Origin: Linnemannia hyalina | Taxonomy: Eukaryota; Mortierellomycota; Mortierellomycetes; Mortierellales; Mortierellaceae | NCBI GenBank assembly: GCA_019671135.1 | Contig: JAHRHY010000002.1 | Span: forward strand, 1,178,001 to 1,242,000 | DNA length: 64,000 bases | Direction of reading: 5' to 3' | Shown here: positions 46,145 to 58,061 of the stretch, one piece after another | Numbering within the stretch: the stretch's first letter is position 1 | Layout of the letters: each line of letters starts with the position of its first letter | The notes under the pieces: model-generated | Database searches by the model: none | The model's input: the letters and a program-made list of their open reading frames with translations, nothing else | Told to the model about the DNA's origin: nothing | Translations under genes and position numbers: made by a program

Positions 46145-48152
46145 ATGACCACCAACGAAAAACCAACGGTTCTTATTGTCGGAGCGGGCCTGGGAGGTCT
46201 TTTGCTCGGAGTTCTCCTCGAAAAGTCGGGTGTTCCTTACACCATTTTTGAGCGAGCCGCCACCGTCAAGCCATTGGGTATATGCATCACTCGATTTTCA
46301 CTATACCCAGTGCATAAACAGTTGCGACCGTCTTTTGCTAACCGCTATTGTTCTTGGTTGCTGTTTTCTTCTAGGTTCTGCTTTGGCCGTCGGCCCTACT
46401 CTTCTCCCTGTCTTCCAGCAAATCGGGATCTATGATGACATCGTCGCCGCTGGCAAGTATCTGACCCACACGACGGGCTACAAGGAGTCACTGGAAGTCA
46501 TGAAAGCGACCGACTACAGGCCAGTCAAGGAGTTGTAAGTTCCTGTCGAAAAAAACATGCATTGTTTTGTATTCACGTAGCTAGATTGTGTACGTCTAAT
46601 ACATTCTTCATTTGTGTTTTAGCACCGGCTATGGAAACTACATTATTGCTCGTCCTGCGTTCTATGACATCATGCTCAGGCAGGTCCCAGCCCACAAGAT
46701 CCATTTTGGTCATCGCGTTCTGAACATCTCTGAGGAGGATGGCAAGGTTACCGTTCACCTCTCCAACAACCAAACCTACGAGGGCGATATCATTGTTGGC
46801 GCAGACGGAGCCTACAGCGCAGTTCGTCAGCGCATGTACGAACAATTGAGAGCTAAGAACCTTCTTCCAAAAGAGGATCAGGAGGACCTTCCCTTCAGCT
46901 GCACTTGTTTGGTCGGACAGACCAAAGTCCTCGATCCGGAAGAGTTCCCTATTGTCAAGGAAGTACACTGTCAGTTCCGCGCATTTCTTGGAGAAGACAA
47001 GCCATACACTGTAAGTATACGTCGATCTCTCAAAAATGATGACTTTGACAAGGGCGACTGTAGTGCAGTACCAACAGAAGATGTTTACAATTATTTACTA
47101 TTCCTTTGTTGTTATTAGTGGGGGTTCATGACGACAGCCAGTGGAACATTGACCTGGAGCGTCATCCATCATTTGAACGAAACAACAAGCAAAGCGGCCA
47201 TGGAACAACGGTTTATGAACAACGACAACGCAGAATGGGGCAACCACGCCGCTGCGGCCATGTGTGATGAGACTCGGGATTTCCCTCTCCAACTCGACGA
47301 TGGGAAGAAACGCACAATGGGTGACCTCTACGACTTGACCAACAAAGATTATATCTCCAAGGTCATGCTGGAGGATAAGGTCTTCACGACTTGGCACCAT
47401 GGCCGATATGTCCTGATGGGAGATGGTATGTGTTGGTATGCTTTTTCTACTGACCTTTTGGACGAATTTCTGCCTTGACCTCCATGGACTAACGATCAAC
47501 TGCACATTTACCTTTTATTGCAATTAGCCTGCCACAAATTGAACCCTTCTGGTGGTCATGGTAAGGGCGTTGTTTTGCCAACTTCTCGCCATAAACAGCT
47601 ATCATCCTACTATTTGCTCATACATATTTTCCATTCTCCCTTCATTATGCAGGTGCAGTGACAGCGATGCACGATGCTATCGCGCTCGCCAACTTACTCT
47701 ACGCCATGCCTACTGCTACATCGAGCGACATTACCAGGATCTTTGAAGAGTACCAGGAGGAGCGATACCCTGCTGTCATGGTATCCTACAAGAACAGCCA
47801 GCTCATGGGAAAGAGACTGGACAAAGGAATCACAGGGGCCATTTTCCTGTTCCTCCTCACACATTTACCTATGTGGCTCTGGAGGATCGTGGTATGTTCT
47901 TTTCTTGTTATTTTTTTTTTGAGTCTTGTTGTATGGTAGTTGTGAAATTGATGGTGGGCGATGAAACTAACATCTCGTTTCTCTTGTTGTTTGTTCGCTG
48001 ACAAAAAGCTATCAAAGACAGTTCAACACCGACCTCAAATTGGGTTCTTGGAGGCTGTTCCTTATATGGGTACAGTAGCCCCCACCGTGTCCCCCAGCGA
48101 ACAAAAGGCCAGAGCGGCTTTTGAGAAGCAACAGCCGGCCGCCTCCGTCTAA
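46145..48152 (+). CDS. FAD-dependent monooxygenase FMO-4
   Basis: Seven exons, 46145-46277, 46375-46534, 46623-47010, 47119-47425, 47528-47560, 47653-47891 and 48009-48152, give 467 residues. Motifs: LIVGAGLGGLLLGVLLEK; GSALAVGPTLLPVFQQIG; IIVGADGAYSAVRQRMYEQL; CLVGQTKVLDPEEFPIV; YVLMGDACHKLNPSGGHG; MHDAIALANLLYAMPT. The membrane segment is GAIFLFLLTHLPMWLW, and the tail is RPQIGFLEAVPYMGT with SPSEQKARAAFEK. Exon 3 is very close to the corresponding part of FMO-3, suggesting these two are neighbours in descent. All lesions seen in FMO-3 are absent here. Expected to be a membrane-attached flavin hydroxylase; substrate unknown. Confidence 0.9.
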
Positions 48153-49211
48153 AGTCTATGTAGACAACCCAGTTATTAAACACAAGCATCATCTAATACA
48201 GCGTGGTTGGATAGGAGAAAGACGAGATGTGTCACTGACAAGCGGTGTGGTAGACCAAACAACCATTTCTCAGATAGAAGAGCCCAAAACAAAGTGAATG
48301 GAGAAAAGAATTTGAAGGTGTGTGAGCGTGAATGTGTCCACTGTGCGTGCAATTGAGCGGAAGGGAAGGGAGAGTGATAATCCAACTCTAATGGTTTCGG
48401 ACCGTTGCAATTTCTTTTCTTTTGGTTGTTTAGTGGTGAGGACCGTTGGTGAAGGAATCACAATCAAAGAGAACGATCGTTCATATCACCATTAGTGATT
48501 GAAAAAAGGAAAGTGTGAAAGAAACCGCTTGATCAAGGATGGGTACACCTTTTTCCGAATTGATATTCACTTCGAAGGACGAGCAGGGCAATGCATGTCG
48601 GGCAAAAGAAGAAATCAGTTCAAACACCGCACACAGGCATGCATGCAAACAGGCGGATGCTTGAAAAAAGAACGCTAGCCTTTCTCTCACTCGCACGAAA
48701 AATGTGCTCACCCGTTCGAAAAGTCTAACAGGATGGGGAGCAAGCGAGGAATTATTAGACGCATCGGGGCACCCATCCCTCATTTCACCTTGGTAAAAGA
48801 GACGGTCCGACATCCCTTTACGACATGACTCTGCTCATTCTTTTCTTTTCCAGCCAAATCGAACTTACCCTTCTGTCACGGCCTCGAGAACAATTGATGT
48901 GCAATATCAGGCGTAGGGAAGCCATTGGGAGCAAGGACAGACAAACCAAAAAAAAAAAAAAGAGAAATTGCTCACTCACAAAGGGAGAGGAGACATGGTC
49001 GCACAGAATATCAAGCAACTTCAAATGTCCGACGATGTAATTCAACCAGTGGGGAGTCAGGCAATGGGTCTTCCCTTCTTGTCCCTGCCTTACTTCCCAT
49101 CTCTTCTTTTTCTCCCATCTCAATCAGATTCACTCATCTGTTTTTCTTCATTCCTTAACACGATTACTCCTCATTCGACCCCCAACCCACCCCTCACCCC
49201 TTAGCTATACT
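48153..49211. other. Intergenic, nothing seen
   Basis: No gene or relic recognised. Short minus-strand frames carry no motif. 49070-49200 is the T/C-rich FMO-5 leader. Confidence 0.45.
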
Positions 49212-51243
49212 ATGTCCACCAACGATAAACCAACAGTCCTTATTGTAGGCGCAGGACTGGGAGGCCTTATGATGGGCGCCCTTTTCGAAAAGTCGGGTGT
49301 GCCCTACACCATCTTTGAGCGCGCTGTCGCGGTGAAACCCTTAGGTATTTTAACTACATGCCACATCAACCAACACGCTAACGAGACAAGGTATAACGCT
49401 CGTTACTGACGAAGTGTGGTCTGCGTTCTCTTTCTGTAGGCTCTGTCATGTCGATCGGGCCTACGTTGCTCCCTATCTTCCAGCAGATGGGTATCTATGA
49501 TGACATCCTGGCCGCGGGCAAGTACATCACGCATACCGAGACTTATAAAGAGAACCTGGAGAGGTACCGAGCTGCTGACTACAGGCCCATCGAGGAGTTG
49601 TAAGTTCCCTTCTTTCATCCGTCGAAGATCCTTGCGTCCTTTTGTTTCTTTTGTCTGCTCAGGCAACGGTCTAATTCTGTCGACGAATGGGGTGTTTTTC
49701 TTGCATAGCACGGGCTATGGACAGTACATTATCGACCGTCCTACGTACTACAATATCATGCTCAAGCAAGTCCCAGCCCACAAGATCCACTTTGGCAAGC
49801 GTGTCACCGACATCATCGAAACGGACGACAAGGTGACCATTCACCTCTCTGACGGAGAGACGCACGAGGGCGATATTGTTGTGGGTGCCGACGGTGCTTA
49901 CAGTTCAGTCCGCGAACGCATCTACGAACAACTAAAGGCCAAAGGCAAGTTGCCAATGGCGGATCAAGAAGAACTCCCTTTCAGTTTCATTTGCTTAGTT
50001 GGCCAGACCGAGATCCTCGATCCCGAGGAGTTCCCAATCATCAAGGAGCCTACTTGCAAGTTCCGTGGATTCCTTGGAAAAGACATTCCCTTCACGGTAG
50101 GTTGAGAGATGAATATCTTTTACTCCACACACACACCTTTCATCAATCGATAAAAACGGACACTAACAGGCAGAAACACCTCCTCTTCGACTCATAGTGG
50201 GCGACGTTCACGACAAACAAGAATAATTTATGCTGGATGACCTTTAACCACCTCCCAGAAAAAACCAGCAAGGCCGCCATGGAAAAGAAGGCACAGAGTG
50301 GCGAGACCGCAGAGTGGGGTGCCTACCCGACCCAAACCATGATTGACGAGACCAGGCATTTTCCTATCCAGCTCGACGACGGGAAGAAGCGCACTATGGG
50401 CGATCTGTACGACTTGACGCCCAAGGATCTTATTTCCAAGATCATGCTGGAGGAGAAGGTCTTTAAGACTTGGCATCATGGGCGTGTCGTCCTGATGGGC
50501 GATGGTATGTTACGGCACACTTCTCTCTTTCGACGACGCTTGGACGACCTTCTTTAGGAGCAGTAGACTAATGATCTGCTGTTTGTCCTTTCCTTTTCCT
50601 AATAGCTTGTCACAAATTGAACCCTGCCGGTGGTCATGGTACGTTTCCGTCTACATCGTCACTGTTCATCGACTAATTTAAAGGATGAGCCAAAGGAGGT
50701 GCGCCCAATTATTTACTCGTCCATTTCCCTTCACCTCTTCCCTTTATAGGCGCGGTGACAGCGATGCATGATGCGATCGCACTCGCAAACTTGATCTACG
50801 CCCAGCCGACAAAGACTTTAGGAGACATCACCAAGATCTTTGAAGAATACCAGGAGGAACGATTCCCCGCCGTTATGGAGTCATTCGAGAACAGCAAGGT
50901 TATGAGCAAGGCCGCGGCACGTGGTATCGCTGGCGCCATTCTCCTCTTCGTCATGACCCACATGCCTTTCTGGCTGTGGAGACTCGCCGTACGTTCTTTT
51001 GTATTTTTTTGTGTTTCGTTGGCAGTAGTTGTTGTGTTGTTTTAGGTATGCAGCTAACATTTCCCTCCTCCACTTGTCTCTTTGCCGTTGACAAAAAAGT
51101 TAAAGAAGACGGTTAGGTTCAGACCCCAAGTGGGTTTCCTACCAAACATTCCCTTGATGGGCAGTGTGATCCCTGTCATCTCGCCCAGTGAGCAAAAGGC
51201 CAGGGCTCTCTTTGAGAAGCAACAGCAAGTAGCTTCGATTTAA
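49212..51243 (+). CDS. FAD-dependent monooxygenase FMO-5
   Basis: Seven exons, 49212-49344, 49440-49599, 49709-50096, 50198-50504, 50606-50638, 50750-50988 and 51100-51243, give 467 residues. Motifs: LIVGAGLGGLMMGALFEK; GSVMSIGPTLLPIFQQMG; IVVGADGAYSSVRERIYEQL; VVLMGDACHKLNPAGGHG (Ala for the usual Ser); MHDAIALANLIYAQPT. Membrane segment GAILLFVMTHMPFWLW; tail RPQVGFLPNIPLMGS and SPSEQKARALFEK. The GERIYEQ/RERLYG text and the N-terminus are closest by eye to FMO-2. Exon lengths and phases are identical to FMO-4. Substrate unknown. Confidence 0.9.
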
Positions 51244-52420
51244 TACAGTACAGGGACCTTCGACTGCGCTGTTAGTTCGGCCAATTCATATTCCGGATAA
51301 GTAAATATAAACAGAGGGCCGTCGCGTTGAGAGACAATTCAATTTGTGCATCATGCCTTCTAGGAATTGAGGCGGAGGAGGTGTGTGTTTGGTGGTGCAG
51401 ATTTGATTTTCTTCCTTCCCAACTGACAGAACTTTAATTGGTGATCTGGGTCGATTTCACAGAGGGGGCGAAAGAAGACTGAAATAGAAAAGAAGAAAAG
51501 AAGTGAGGATGCCATGGTTGTGTGCGCGTGATACTTGCATTTTCTTTCTTGTTTGTCATTTGTTTATCCATGGCAGTGCTAGTAATATACAAAAGAAACT
51601 AAGATCTAATTTATCGAGGTTTTATACCGAAATAGGCAGGCATGGTGGCCCGTTTCCCGCTTTAAGGCTGGGGTTCATGGTGCCCATGAGGCGATGGGTA
51701 ATGTGGTTCGTGTTGTGTCGCCAAGTGACCAAATGGGCTAGATCAGTCTTTGAAAGAAGCAGGAGAAACAGCAGCAGTGAGTGTCCCTGTTTCTGAGAGG
51801 CTACTTTTGTCACATAGGCAAGAAGTGGGCTGTTCCGAAGTGCTATGTAAGGTGCGCCATGGTGGCCAATGTGCGTAGGATATAGTGTGCACTTGCTGGG
51901 ATCTGGAGGGTACCCTTATTCGCATTTGAGTTCAGTCCTCAGACCAAGTAGAAGACCTTAATACATTCAACGTTCAATGTGTCTGCGTGTGAAAACCAAA
52001 CAGAAAGACCTGTTCGTGCGTCTGGAGTTTCCTTGGTTTGTACGTCGTGGGAGGTACATTTGGTTTGGTTTCGATTGGCCAACCTTGTTTACAAACAGAG
52101 AACAGACAGGATGGGAAGTAGCAAGATGGACAAAGAGGGCTCATCCATAGCACCCCGATATGCATTACAGAAGCCGGACAGAGGGAAGACGGGAGATGAG
52201 GAGGTGGAAGAAAAGTGGGATAGATAGATGAAAACAATAAACCGCGGAGAAGGAAAACTGGTCGTCTGTCGGCACCTTCTTGCCCTCACTTCCACTTCCT
52301 CATCTCACCTCATCTCGATTCATCTTGTTCTCTTCCTCTCACTCATCTCACTCATCTCATTCCACTTCCACTTTTTGCACTCTCTCTCTTTCGCCCTCTT
52401 TATAGCCACACTGTATCACA
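51244..52420. other. Intergenic with FMO relic and FMO-6 leader
   Basis: Contains a lone decayed terminal exon of a lost monooxygenase (51640-51790, listed separately). 52270-52410 is the T/C-rich FMO-6 leader. No other gene seen. Confidence 0.5.
51640..51790 (+). pseudogene. Relic of a monooxygenase last exon
   Basis: Degenerate sequence aligns with exon 7 of the array genes: CGTGTTGTGTCGCCAAGTGA (51711 on) corresponds to the VSPSE codons, followed by CAAATGGGCTAGATCAGTCT and TTTGAAAGAAGCA, matching the KARALFEKQ region. Upstream GGCTGGGGTTCATGG fits the QVGFL codons. Stops and indels interrupt all frames. No other exons of this copy are visible, so it marks a deleted array member between FMO-5 and FMO-6. 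Confidence 0.6.
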
Positions 52421-54660
52421 ATGTCGACAACCACCAACGAGAAGCCAACAGTCCTTATTGTGGGAGCAGGACTGGGAGGTCTGTTGCTCGGTGCACTCCT
52501 CGAAAAATCCGGAGTGCCTTACAACATCTTTGAGCGTGCCGCTGCTGTCAAGCCCCTGGGTATGTCCATCGTGAACAGCAAAAATAACGACGAGGACAAC
52601 AATATCAACGACAACAAGGATACTCAAGGACACTTGTCGAATGATGGATACAAAGATGACCGTCGTGGCTCAAAAAGCAACCCAGCTTGAACTCCCTCTC
52701 ACAGAACTGTGTTCTTTGCATTTGTGTTTAGGTTCTGCCATGTCCGTCGGTCCTACCCTGCTCCCCATCTTCCAGCAGTTAGGGATCTACGACGACATCA
52801 TCTCCATTGGAAAGTACATAACCCATACTGAGATCTTCAAGGAATCTTTGGAACCTTACAGACCCACCGACCATCGACCCGTGGAGGAGTTGTAAGTACC
52901 CCTGCTCCTTCAGCTGCGTCTGCTGCTGCTGCTGACCTGTCGAAAAATACATTATGTTTCGATCTTGCGCTCTCACAAACCGAGCATTTTTTTTGACAAT
53001 GCATGGCACCTTTTCCAATATCCCCCCTCCCCCTTCATATCATAGCACTGGATACGGTCAATATATCGTCGCTCGTCCCAAATTCTACGACATCATACTC
53101 AGGCAGGTGCCTCCCGAGAAGATCCATTTCGGCAAACGTGTTCTGAACATCTCCGAGGACGAAAACAAGGCCACGATTCACCTCTCCAACAATGAAATGT
53201 ATGAGGGTGATATCGTCGTCGGAGCTGACGGAGCTTACAGCGCCGTTCGTCAGAGGATGTATGAGCAGCTGAAGGCAAAGGGAAGACTGCCCAAGGAAGA
53301 TCAAGAAGACCTCCCCTTCAGCTGTACTTGTTTGGTGGGTCAGACCGAGGTCTTGGATCCCGAAGAGTTCCCGTGTATCAAGGATCCAATCTGCCAGTTC
53401 CGTGTCATCCTTGGCGAGGACAGGCCCTTCACTGTAAGTCGCTGCGTACGTTGCCTGTAAATAATAATAATTTGCCATTCCAAAGATAACACTAACAAAA
53501 CGTCCGTCTTGCTTCCCCTTACGCCGAAACCAGTGGATCACGTTCACAACTGCACAGAAAACGCTCTGTTGGATGGTCATTCACCACCTATCGAAAAAAA
53601 CGAGCAAGGAGGCAATGGAGCAGCGTTTCCGCAACAGCGAAAACTCGGGCGAGTGGGGAGCAGCTCCAGCCCAGACCATGTGCGACGAGACCAGGAACTA
53701 TAGTGTGCAATTAGGCGACGGAAAGAAACGCACCCTTGGTGACCTGTACGACTTGACCCCCAAGGAATTGATCTCCAAGGTCATGCTGGAGGAGAAGGTT
53801 TTCAAAACTTGGCATTACGGCCGCACCGTCTTGATGGGCGATGGTACGTTTTTCATTTTGTTCCTCGGGCATTACTCAGCCATTTCTTGTTGCTTGTCAT
53901 GTTTTCGTTCTCACACTTTGGGCTAACTACTGCCTTGTTCTTGTTCATCTTGAATTTCGTAGCTTGCCACAAGTTGAACCCCTCTGGAGGTCATGGTAGG
54001 TGACTTCCTTATATCTCGGTAATCAAGGAAACAGTTGTTACCAAGTCGATAATCACTCACACAAACTTTCCCCTCTTTCATTCCCTCTCACGCAATCGTC
54101 TACAGGTGCTGTCACAGCGATGCACGATGCAATCGCCCTCGCCAACCTTATCTACGCCGTCCCCACCACAAACTCTGCGGACCTCATTAAGATCTTTGAG
54201 GAGTACCAAAAGGAGCGACTGCCAGCAGTGAACGAATCCTTCAATAACAGTCAGCTCATGAGCAAAATCATGGATCGCGGGATCGAGGGCGCTATCATCC
54301 TTTGGCTCTACACTAATATTCCCTTCTGGCTCTGGAGATTGATGGTACGTCCTTCACAACCTACTTCATTTTGTTTTCACTTGTTGTTGTTTGTTGATAT
54401 TGAAGTCGGCACAGATAGACATGTGCCATGCATGAAGAGACGTCGAGATATGAAAAGTGGAACTCACTAACGACAACCGTTTTTTTCTTTGCGCATCATT
54501 TTCATTCCAAAAGTTGGCCAAGACAGTTCGGTACAGACCGCAGGTTGGGTTCCTGCCAAATATTCCCCTGAAGGGCTCCGTTACTCCTTTCAAGTCGCCC
54601 AGTGAATTCAAGGCAAGAGCTCTCTTTGAGCAAAACCTGAAGTCTGTGACTTCTGTCTAA
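52421..54660 (+). CDS. FAD-dependent monooxygenase FMO-6
   Basis: Seven exons, 52421-52559, 52732-52891, 53046-53433, 53534-53843, 53963-53995, 54106-54344 and 54514-54660, give 471 residues. Motifs: LIVGAGLGGLLLGALLEK; GSAMSVGPTLLPIFQQLG; IVVGADGAYSAVRQRMYEQL; CLVGQTEVLDPEEFPCI; TVLMGDACHKLNPSGGHG; MHDAIALANLIYAVPT. Exon 4 is one codon longer than in FMO-2, -4 and -5 (310 nt). Membrane segment GAIILWLYTNIPFWLW; tail RPQVGFLPNIPLKGS and SPSEFKARALFEQ. The first half of exon 4 (53554-53672) is almost identical to 44821-44940 in the dead FMO-3, far closer than the flanking exons. Substrate unknown. Confidence 0.9.
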
Positions 54661-55810
54661 GAAAACCTTAGACCCCAAAAGGTACAGCGTGCCCCTCTTA
54701 ACGTCGCAACTCCCGCTGTGGGAAGCAAACACTAATAAAAAATCGTGCCGTTTGCAAACAACAGTCGCTAGGCTCGCTTTTCTGGGATAATGCATGGTTG
54801 TCGTTTGTTACCTGCGTCATCTCTCTTGCATGCATTTTAACAACAAAGATCGAACGAAAGCGACGCGGTCACCACCGTCTGGGTGTGGTCAGTGGAGTTA
54901 CCGAGGCGGTAAGACTGACAGTAGGGTCCAGACGGGAGGGGGCGACATAAACAACAGGGGCGACAGTTGACGAAGCCGACGAGTCATCTTGCATGATGGA
55001 GTTCCTGCAAGAGGACTGAGTCTTGGTGGTTAGGGTGGTGGTTATTGTCATCGGGAAGAGTGAGAGTAAACTAAAACCTCTGTACAGGTCAGATATTAAC
55101 TTAACAGCATAGGTTTTTATTAATTTTGCGATTTAATATCTTCTGCTCATTGTCTTGTTTCCTTGCACCCATTGTCCTTTTCCCATTCATCGTTCTCTAA
55201 TCATCCATTTCATCCTTCAAAACGTAGCTTTATTTTTCTTGTAGGGTAAGGTGCAATCAGCACTGTGGACTGCGGTGATATTCTTTTCGTTTTCATACGA
55301 CTGGCCTTGTAGGGCGTGGGGAATTGTTTCTCATGTTTGCCTTGCTATGAGCTATTTGACAGGAGGTTGTCTACTCTTTTGGGTTGATGGCAGGTGTACC
55401 CATGCGATTTGCTGGTGCATCCAATTTTGTTAATGACTTCATTCGTTGTATTTCATATTGGATGGACTTGATGAGGGTGTCATGGAGGCTTTCATCTTTA
55501 TATCTCTCGTCCGGGCTGATTGGCAGGAAGAGAGATGGACCTTCAAGTGATTACAACACAGCATGAAGGTTTATAATAAAGGTGTTTTGCACTATCTCCT
55601 ATCCCCATACTCTTCTGGACTGCTGGCAGGAAGAGATGTCCATCCGGGTACACTGGGCTGCTGACAGGTGAACCCAAGGTAGGTCGGATGCACTGGGCGA
55701 ATTGCAGGTGCATCCAATTTTTATGGCCTAGCTCAAGGTTGCTCGTGATTGGCAAGTGAATCCAATGCTTATGACTAAATGTATTGCTATTTCCTTCTCA
55801 TCAGAGCAAC
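54661..55810. other. Intergenic with degenerate short repeats
   Basis: No firm gene. A small minus-strand frame at 55051-54869 is Thr/Ser-rich and unsupported. The right part, 55380-55770, holds several copies of a degenerate ~22-bp motif (listed separately). Confidence 0.4.
55380..55770. repeat. Degenerate direct repeats around GCTGGCAGGTG
   Basis: Related strings recur: GTTGATGGCAGGTGTACCCA (55384), TTGCTGGTGCATCCAATTTT (55410), GGCTGATTGGCAGGAAGAGA (55514), ACTGCTGGCAGGAAGAGATG (55619), GGGCTGCTGACAGGTGAACC (55658), GAATTGCAGGTGCATCCAAT (55700) and GTGATTGGCAAGTGAATCCA (55746). They share a (C/T)TG.TGGCAGGTG..(A/T)CC core, all on the plus strand, with irregular spacing. Confidence 0.55.
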
Positions 55811-58061
55811 ATGGCTACCCTCCCATCATACGTTGGAACCACTGCAGTCCTTCCTGTGGACGTTATCGCCTTTACCTATTTCAAGATCACCAAGATATCG
55901 GAATGGGGTTTGGAAGGTTTCTTCACCTCCACTGGACTCACTGAGCTAGAGTTTGTGTCAAGCCTGAAGGATATCTCACGGATTATACAGTTGCCATCAG
56001 ATATTTCGGATTTTCGCGAAGAGGCTGAACGATTACTATGGTGGCATCTTCCAAGATGAGTTCACTGACCTCGCGAAAAACAATGCCCGCAAAAATCTCA
56101 ACTGCCAGCTTTTAAGTGGCAAAGAACATCTATTGGTCCAGAGCAAAGTGAACGAGACTATTGAAAGAGACATGGTAATTTTTTTAGATGGACTCAACTG
56201 AACACTTCAATTCGCCCACTATGTTAGCGAGTCTATTGCTTTGTTTCCCTCTGTATTTTGCTTGTGCTATTAGAACAACTTGCCTGATCCGTTCGCCACG
56301 TCGAGCCCGTCTATATGGAGCTTCTCATCAAGGTCGACCGGAAAGCAAACCGCTGCTCGAACGCCGCAGACTTCAAACAAGAAGAGGAGTGGAATCACCA
56401 AGGCTAGGGACGAGTATGTCGGCCTCGAGGAGGGTCTGGACAGCGATGAACACGATGATACAAGCGATGAGACTGTTGTGGCCGGACTGAAAGTTACTAA
56501 GAGTATGAGAGCTGGCAATGAGGGTAAGACAGTCGCGAGTGACAACGACAATGGCAATGATCAAGATGATGATGAAGACGACGAGGATGGCAACGGTGAA
56601 GAGACCGTTGAAGACTTGATTCAAGAGCTCCAATCATTGCAGGAGGAGTCTGAACCAGGTTTTCACCCGCTCATGCGGCTCATCAGAGCACTCTACCATG
56701 CAGTAAGCTTGTTTCGTCTCTACATTTGCTCTCCAGCGGTTTAAGAAGCCACAGCACAAACCCCGGTTGAGTATCTGCCAGTCGCTCCTATACAATTATG
56801 TCTGGAACCGATTGGATATGTTCCTTGAGTTGCCGACGGTCGAAAAGAAGGATGTGTTGTAAGGCGACTGTTTTTTGCATCTGTTCTCTATCTGTTATTT
56901 GCTGCGATGTATGTATTACCTTTGTTCTCATCATCCGACTTTTCATTATTCCTATCAATAGTGTTGCTATCAGCGGCATCGTGGATCTGGATGTTCATAA
57001 GGATTTCCCCCAACATGCCGATTTGCTGTCAGAGTGTCGAGCAGCCATCGAGTTGCAGTATCCAAAAATTCATGATCACCTTCAAACCTATCGTCAGTTT
57101 ATGGACGACGACGACGGTCTCATGGAAGCCAGGTTGGGAGAACTCATGAATCAACTCAAGAAGGATATGTCTCGTTTTGAAGACGACAGCGATGAGATGG
57201 TCACCGCCGAGATTCTGCAGATTCTGTAGGTCATCTTGTCATAGTGATGATTGCCTTCCGGGGTATTGTTTTTGTTTTGGAAACTAATTCATTTGACATC
57301 ATTTTCTTTTGCCTTTAGCGTGAAGCAGTAGATGCCTGATAAGTACGAGAGAGTCGAACCAACGGAGACCTCGACCCTTTATGTTTTTGTTCACCATCTG
57401 GAAACACCTTTTTTCTTCGACAGCCGTGGATGTTCAAATGTAAGAACATCGATTTCGTTGTCTTCAAAGTACTATTGTTTTTGTGTGCTCGATCTTACAT
57501 ACCGACTGTAATTCCCTTGTCCTGTCAAAATGCACAGTGAGGAAACGGTCTTGAAGGAGGCGCAACAGGATCAGCTTGCTGTGAGAAAAGTTGTTGGAGC
57601 TCGTGCTGCCAAGGGAGCGGCTGGAGCATCTGGCCGAGGACTTGATTTCCGTCTTGTTGCAAGCATCAGAAAGGCGCGCAAGTTCATTCCCTTCACACTT
57701 TGCAACAATGAACACAAGGCACCGGACACAACGCCTCAATTCATCAAGATCCAGTACAGAAAAAATATGCGTCTGAACAAGAGTATCGCCATGAATGGCT
57801 GGATCCCACGGGAGACTTCAACCATGTTTCTATATGTTGTTGGTGAGTTTACGTCATGTTTACTTGCTTTTGGTATCAACAATAGCTCTTTGCTTGTTCG
57901 AGTTGCATTTCATTTCATATTCGTTTAACTTCGTTTTGTTCTCATTCTTCGCTAGGGTTCGTGGGTGACTGGAATATCATCACACACCACGGCGATGTTA
58001 TTTTATCATGTCAGGTACAGGACGAGCCTCTGATCTTGACAGCCAACGCTTTTGAGATGTG
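55811..58061 (+). pseudogene. Decayed multi-exon gene of an unnamed fungal family
   Basis: Coding blocks in order: ATG 55811 (MATLPSYVGTTAVLPVDVIA) to LREEAERLL-like text, where frame shifts near 56034 into YYGGIFQDEFTDLAKNNARK; after an intron, a Ser/Thr- and Asp/Glu-rich linker (56280-56660); then PRLSICQSLLYNYVWNRLDM, VDLDVHKDFPQHADLLSECR, and a last domain from 57536 with GRGLDFRLVASIRKARKFIP, QYRKNMRLNKSIAMNGWIPR and, after an intron at 57841-57956, a short end at TANAFEM. The last domain resembles a nuclease-like or ATPase-associated domain common in large Mortierella families, but I cannot name it. One clear frameshift and stop codons between blocks (56762, 57329) suggest a pseudogene; an unusual intron pattern is an alternative. 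Confidence 0.45.

Noticed and set aside
54869..55051. 60-codon Thr/Ser-rich minus-strand frame after FMO-6
   Set aside because: Short, no signal peptide, splice sites or homology that I can recognise.
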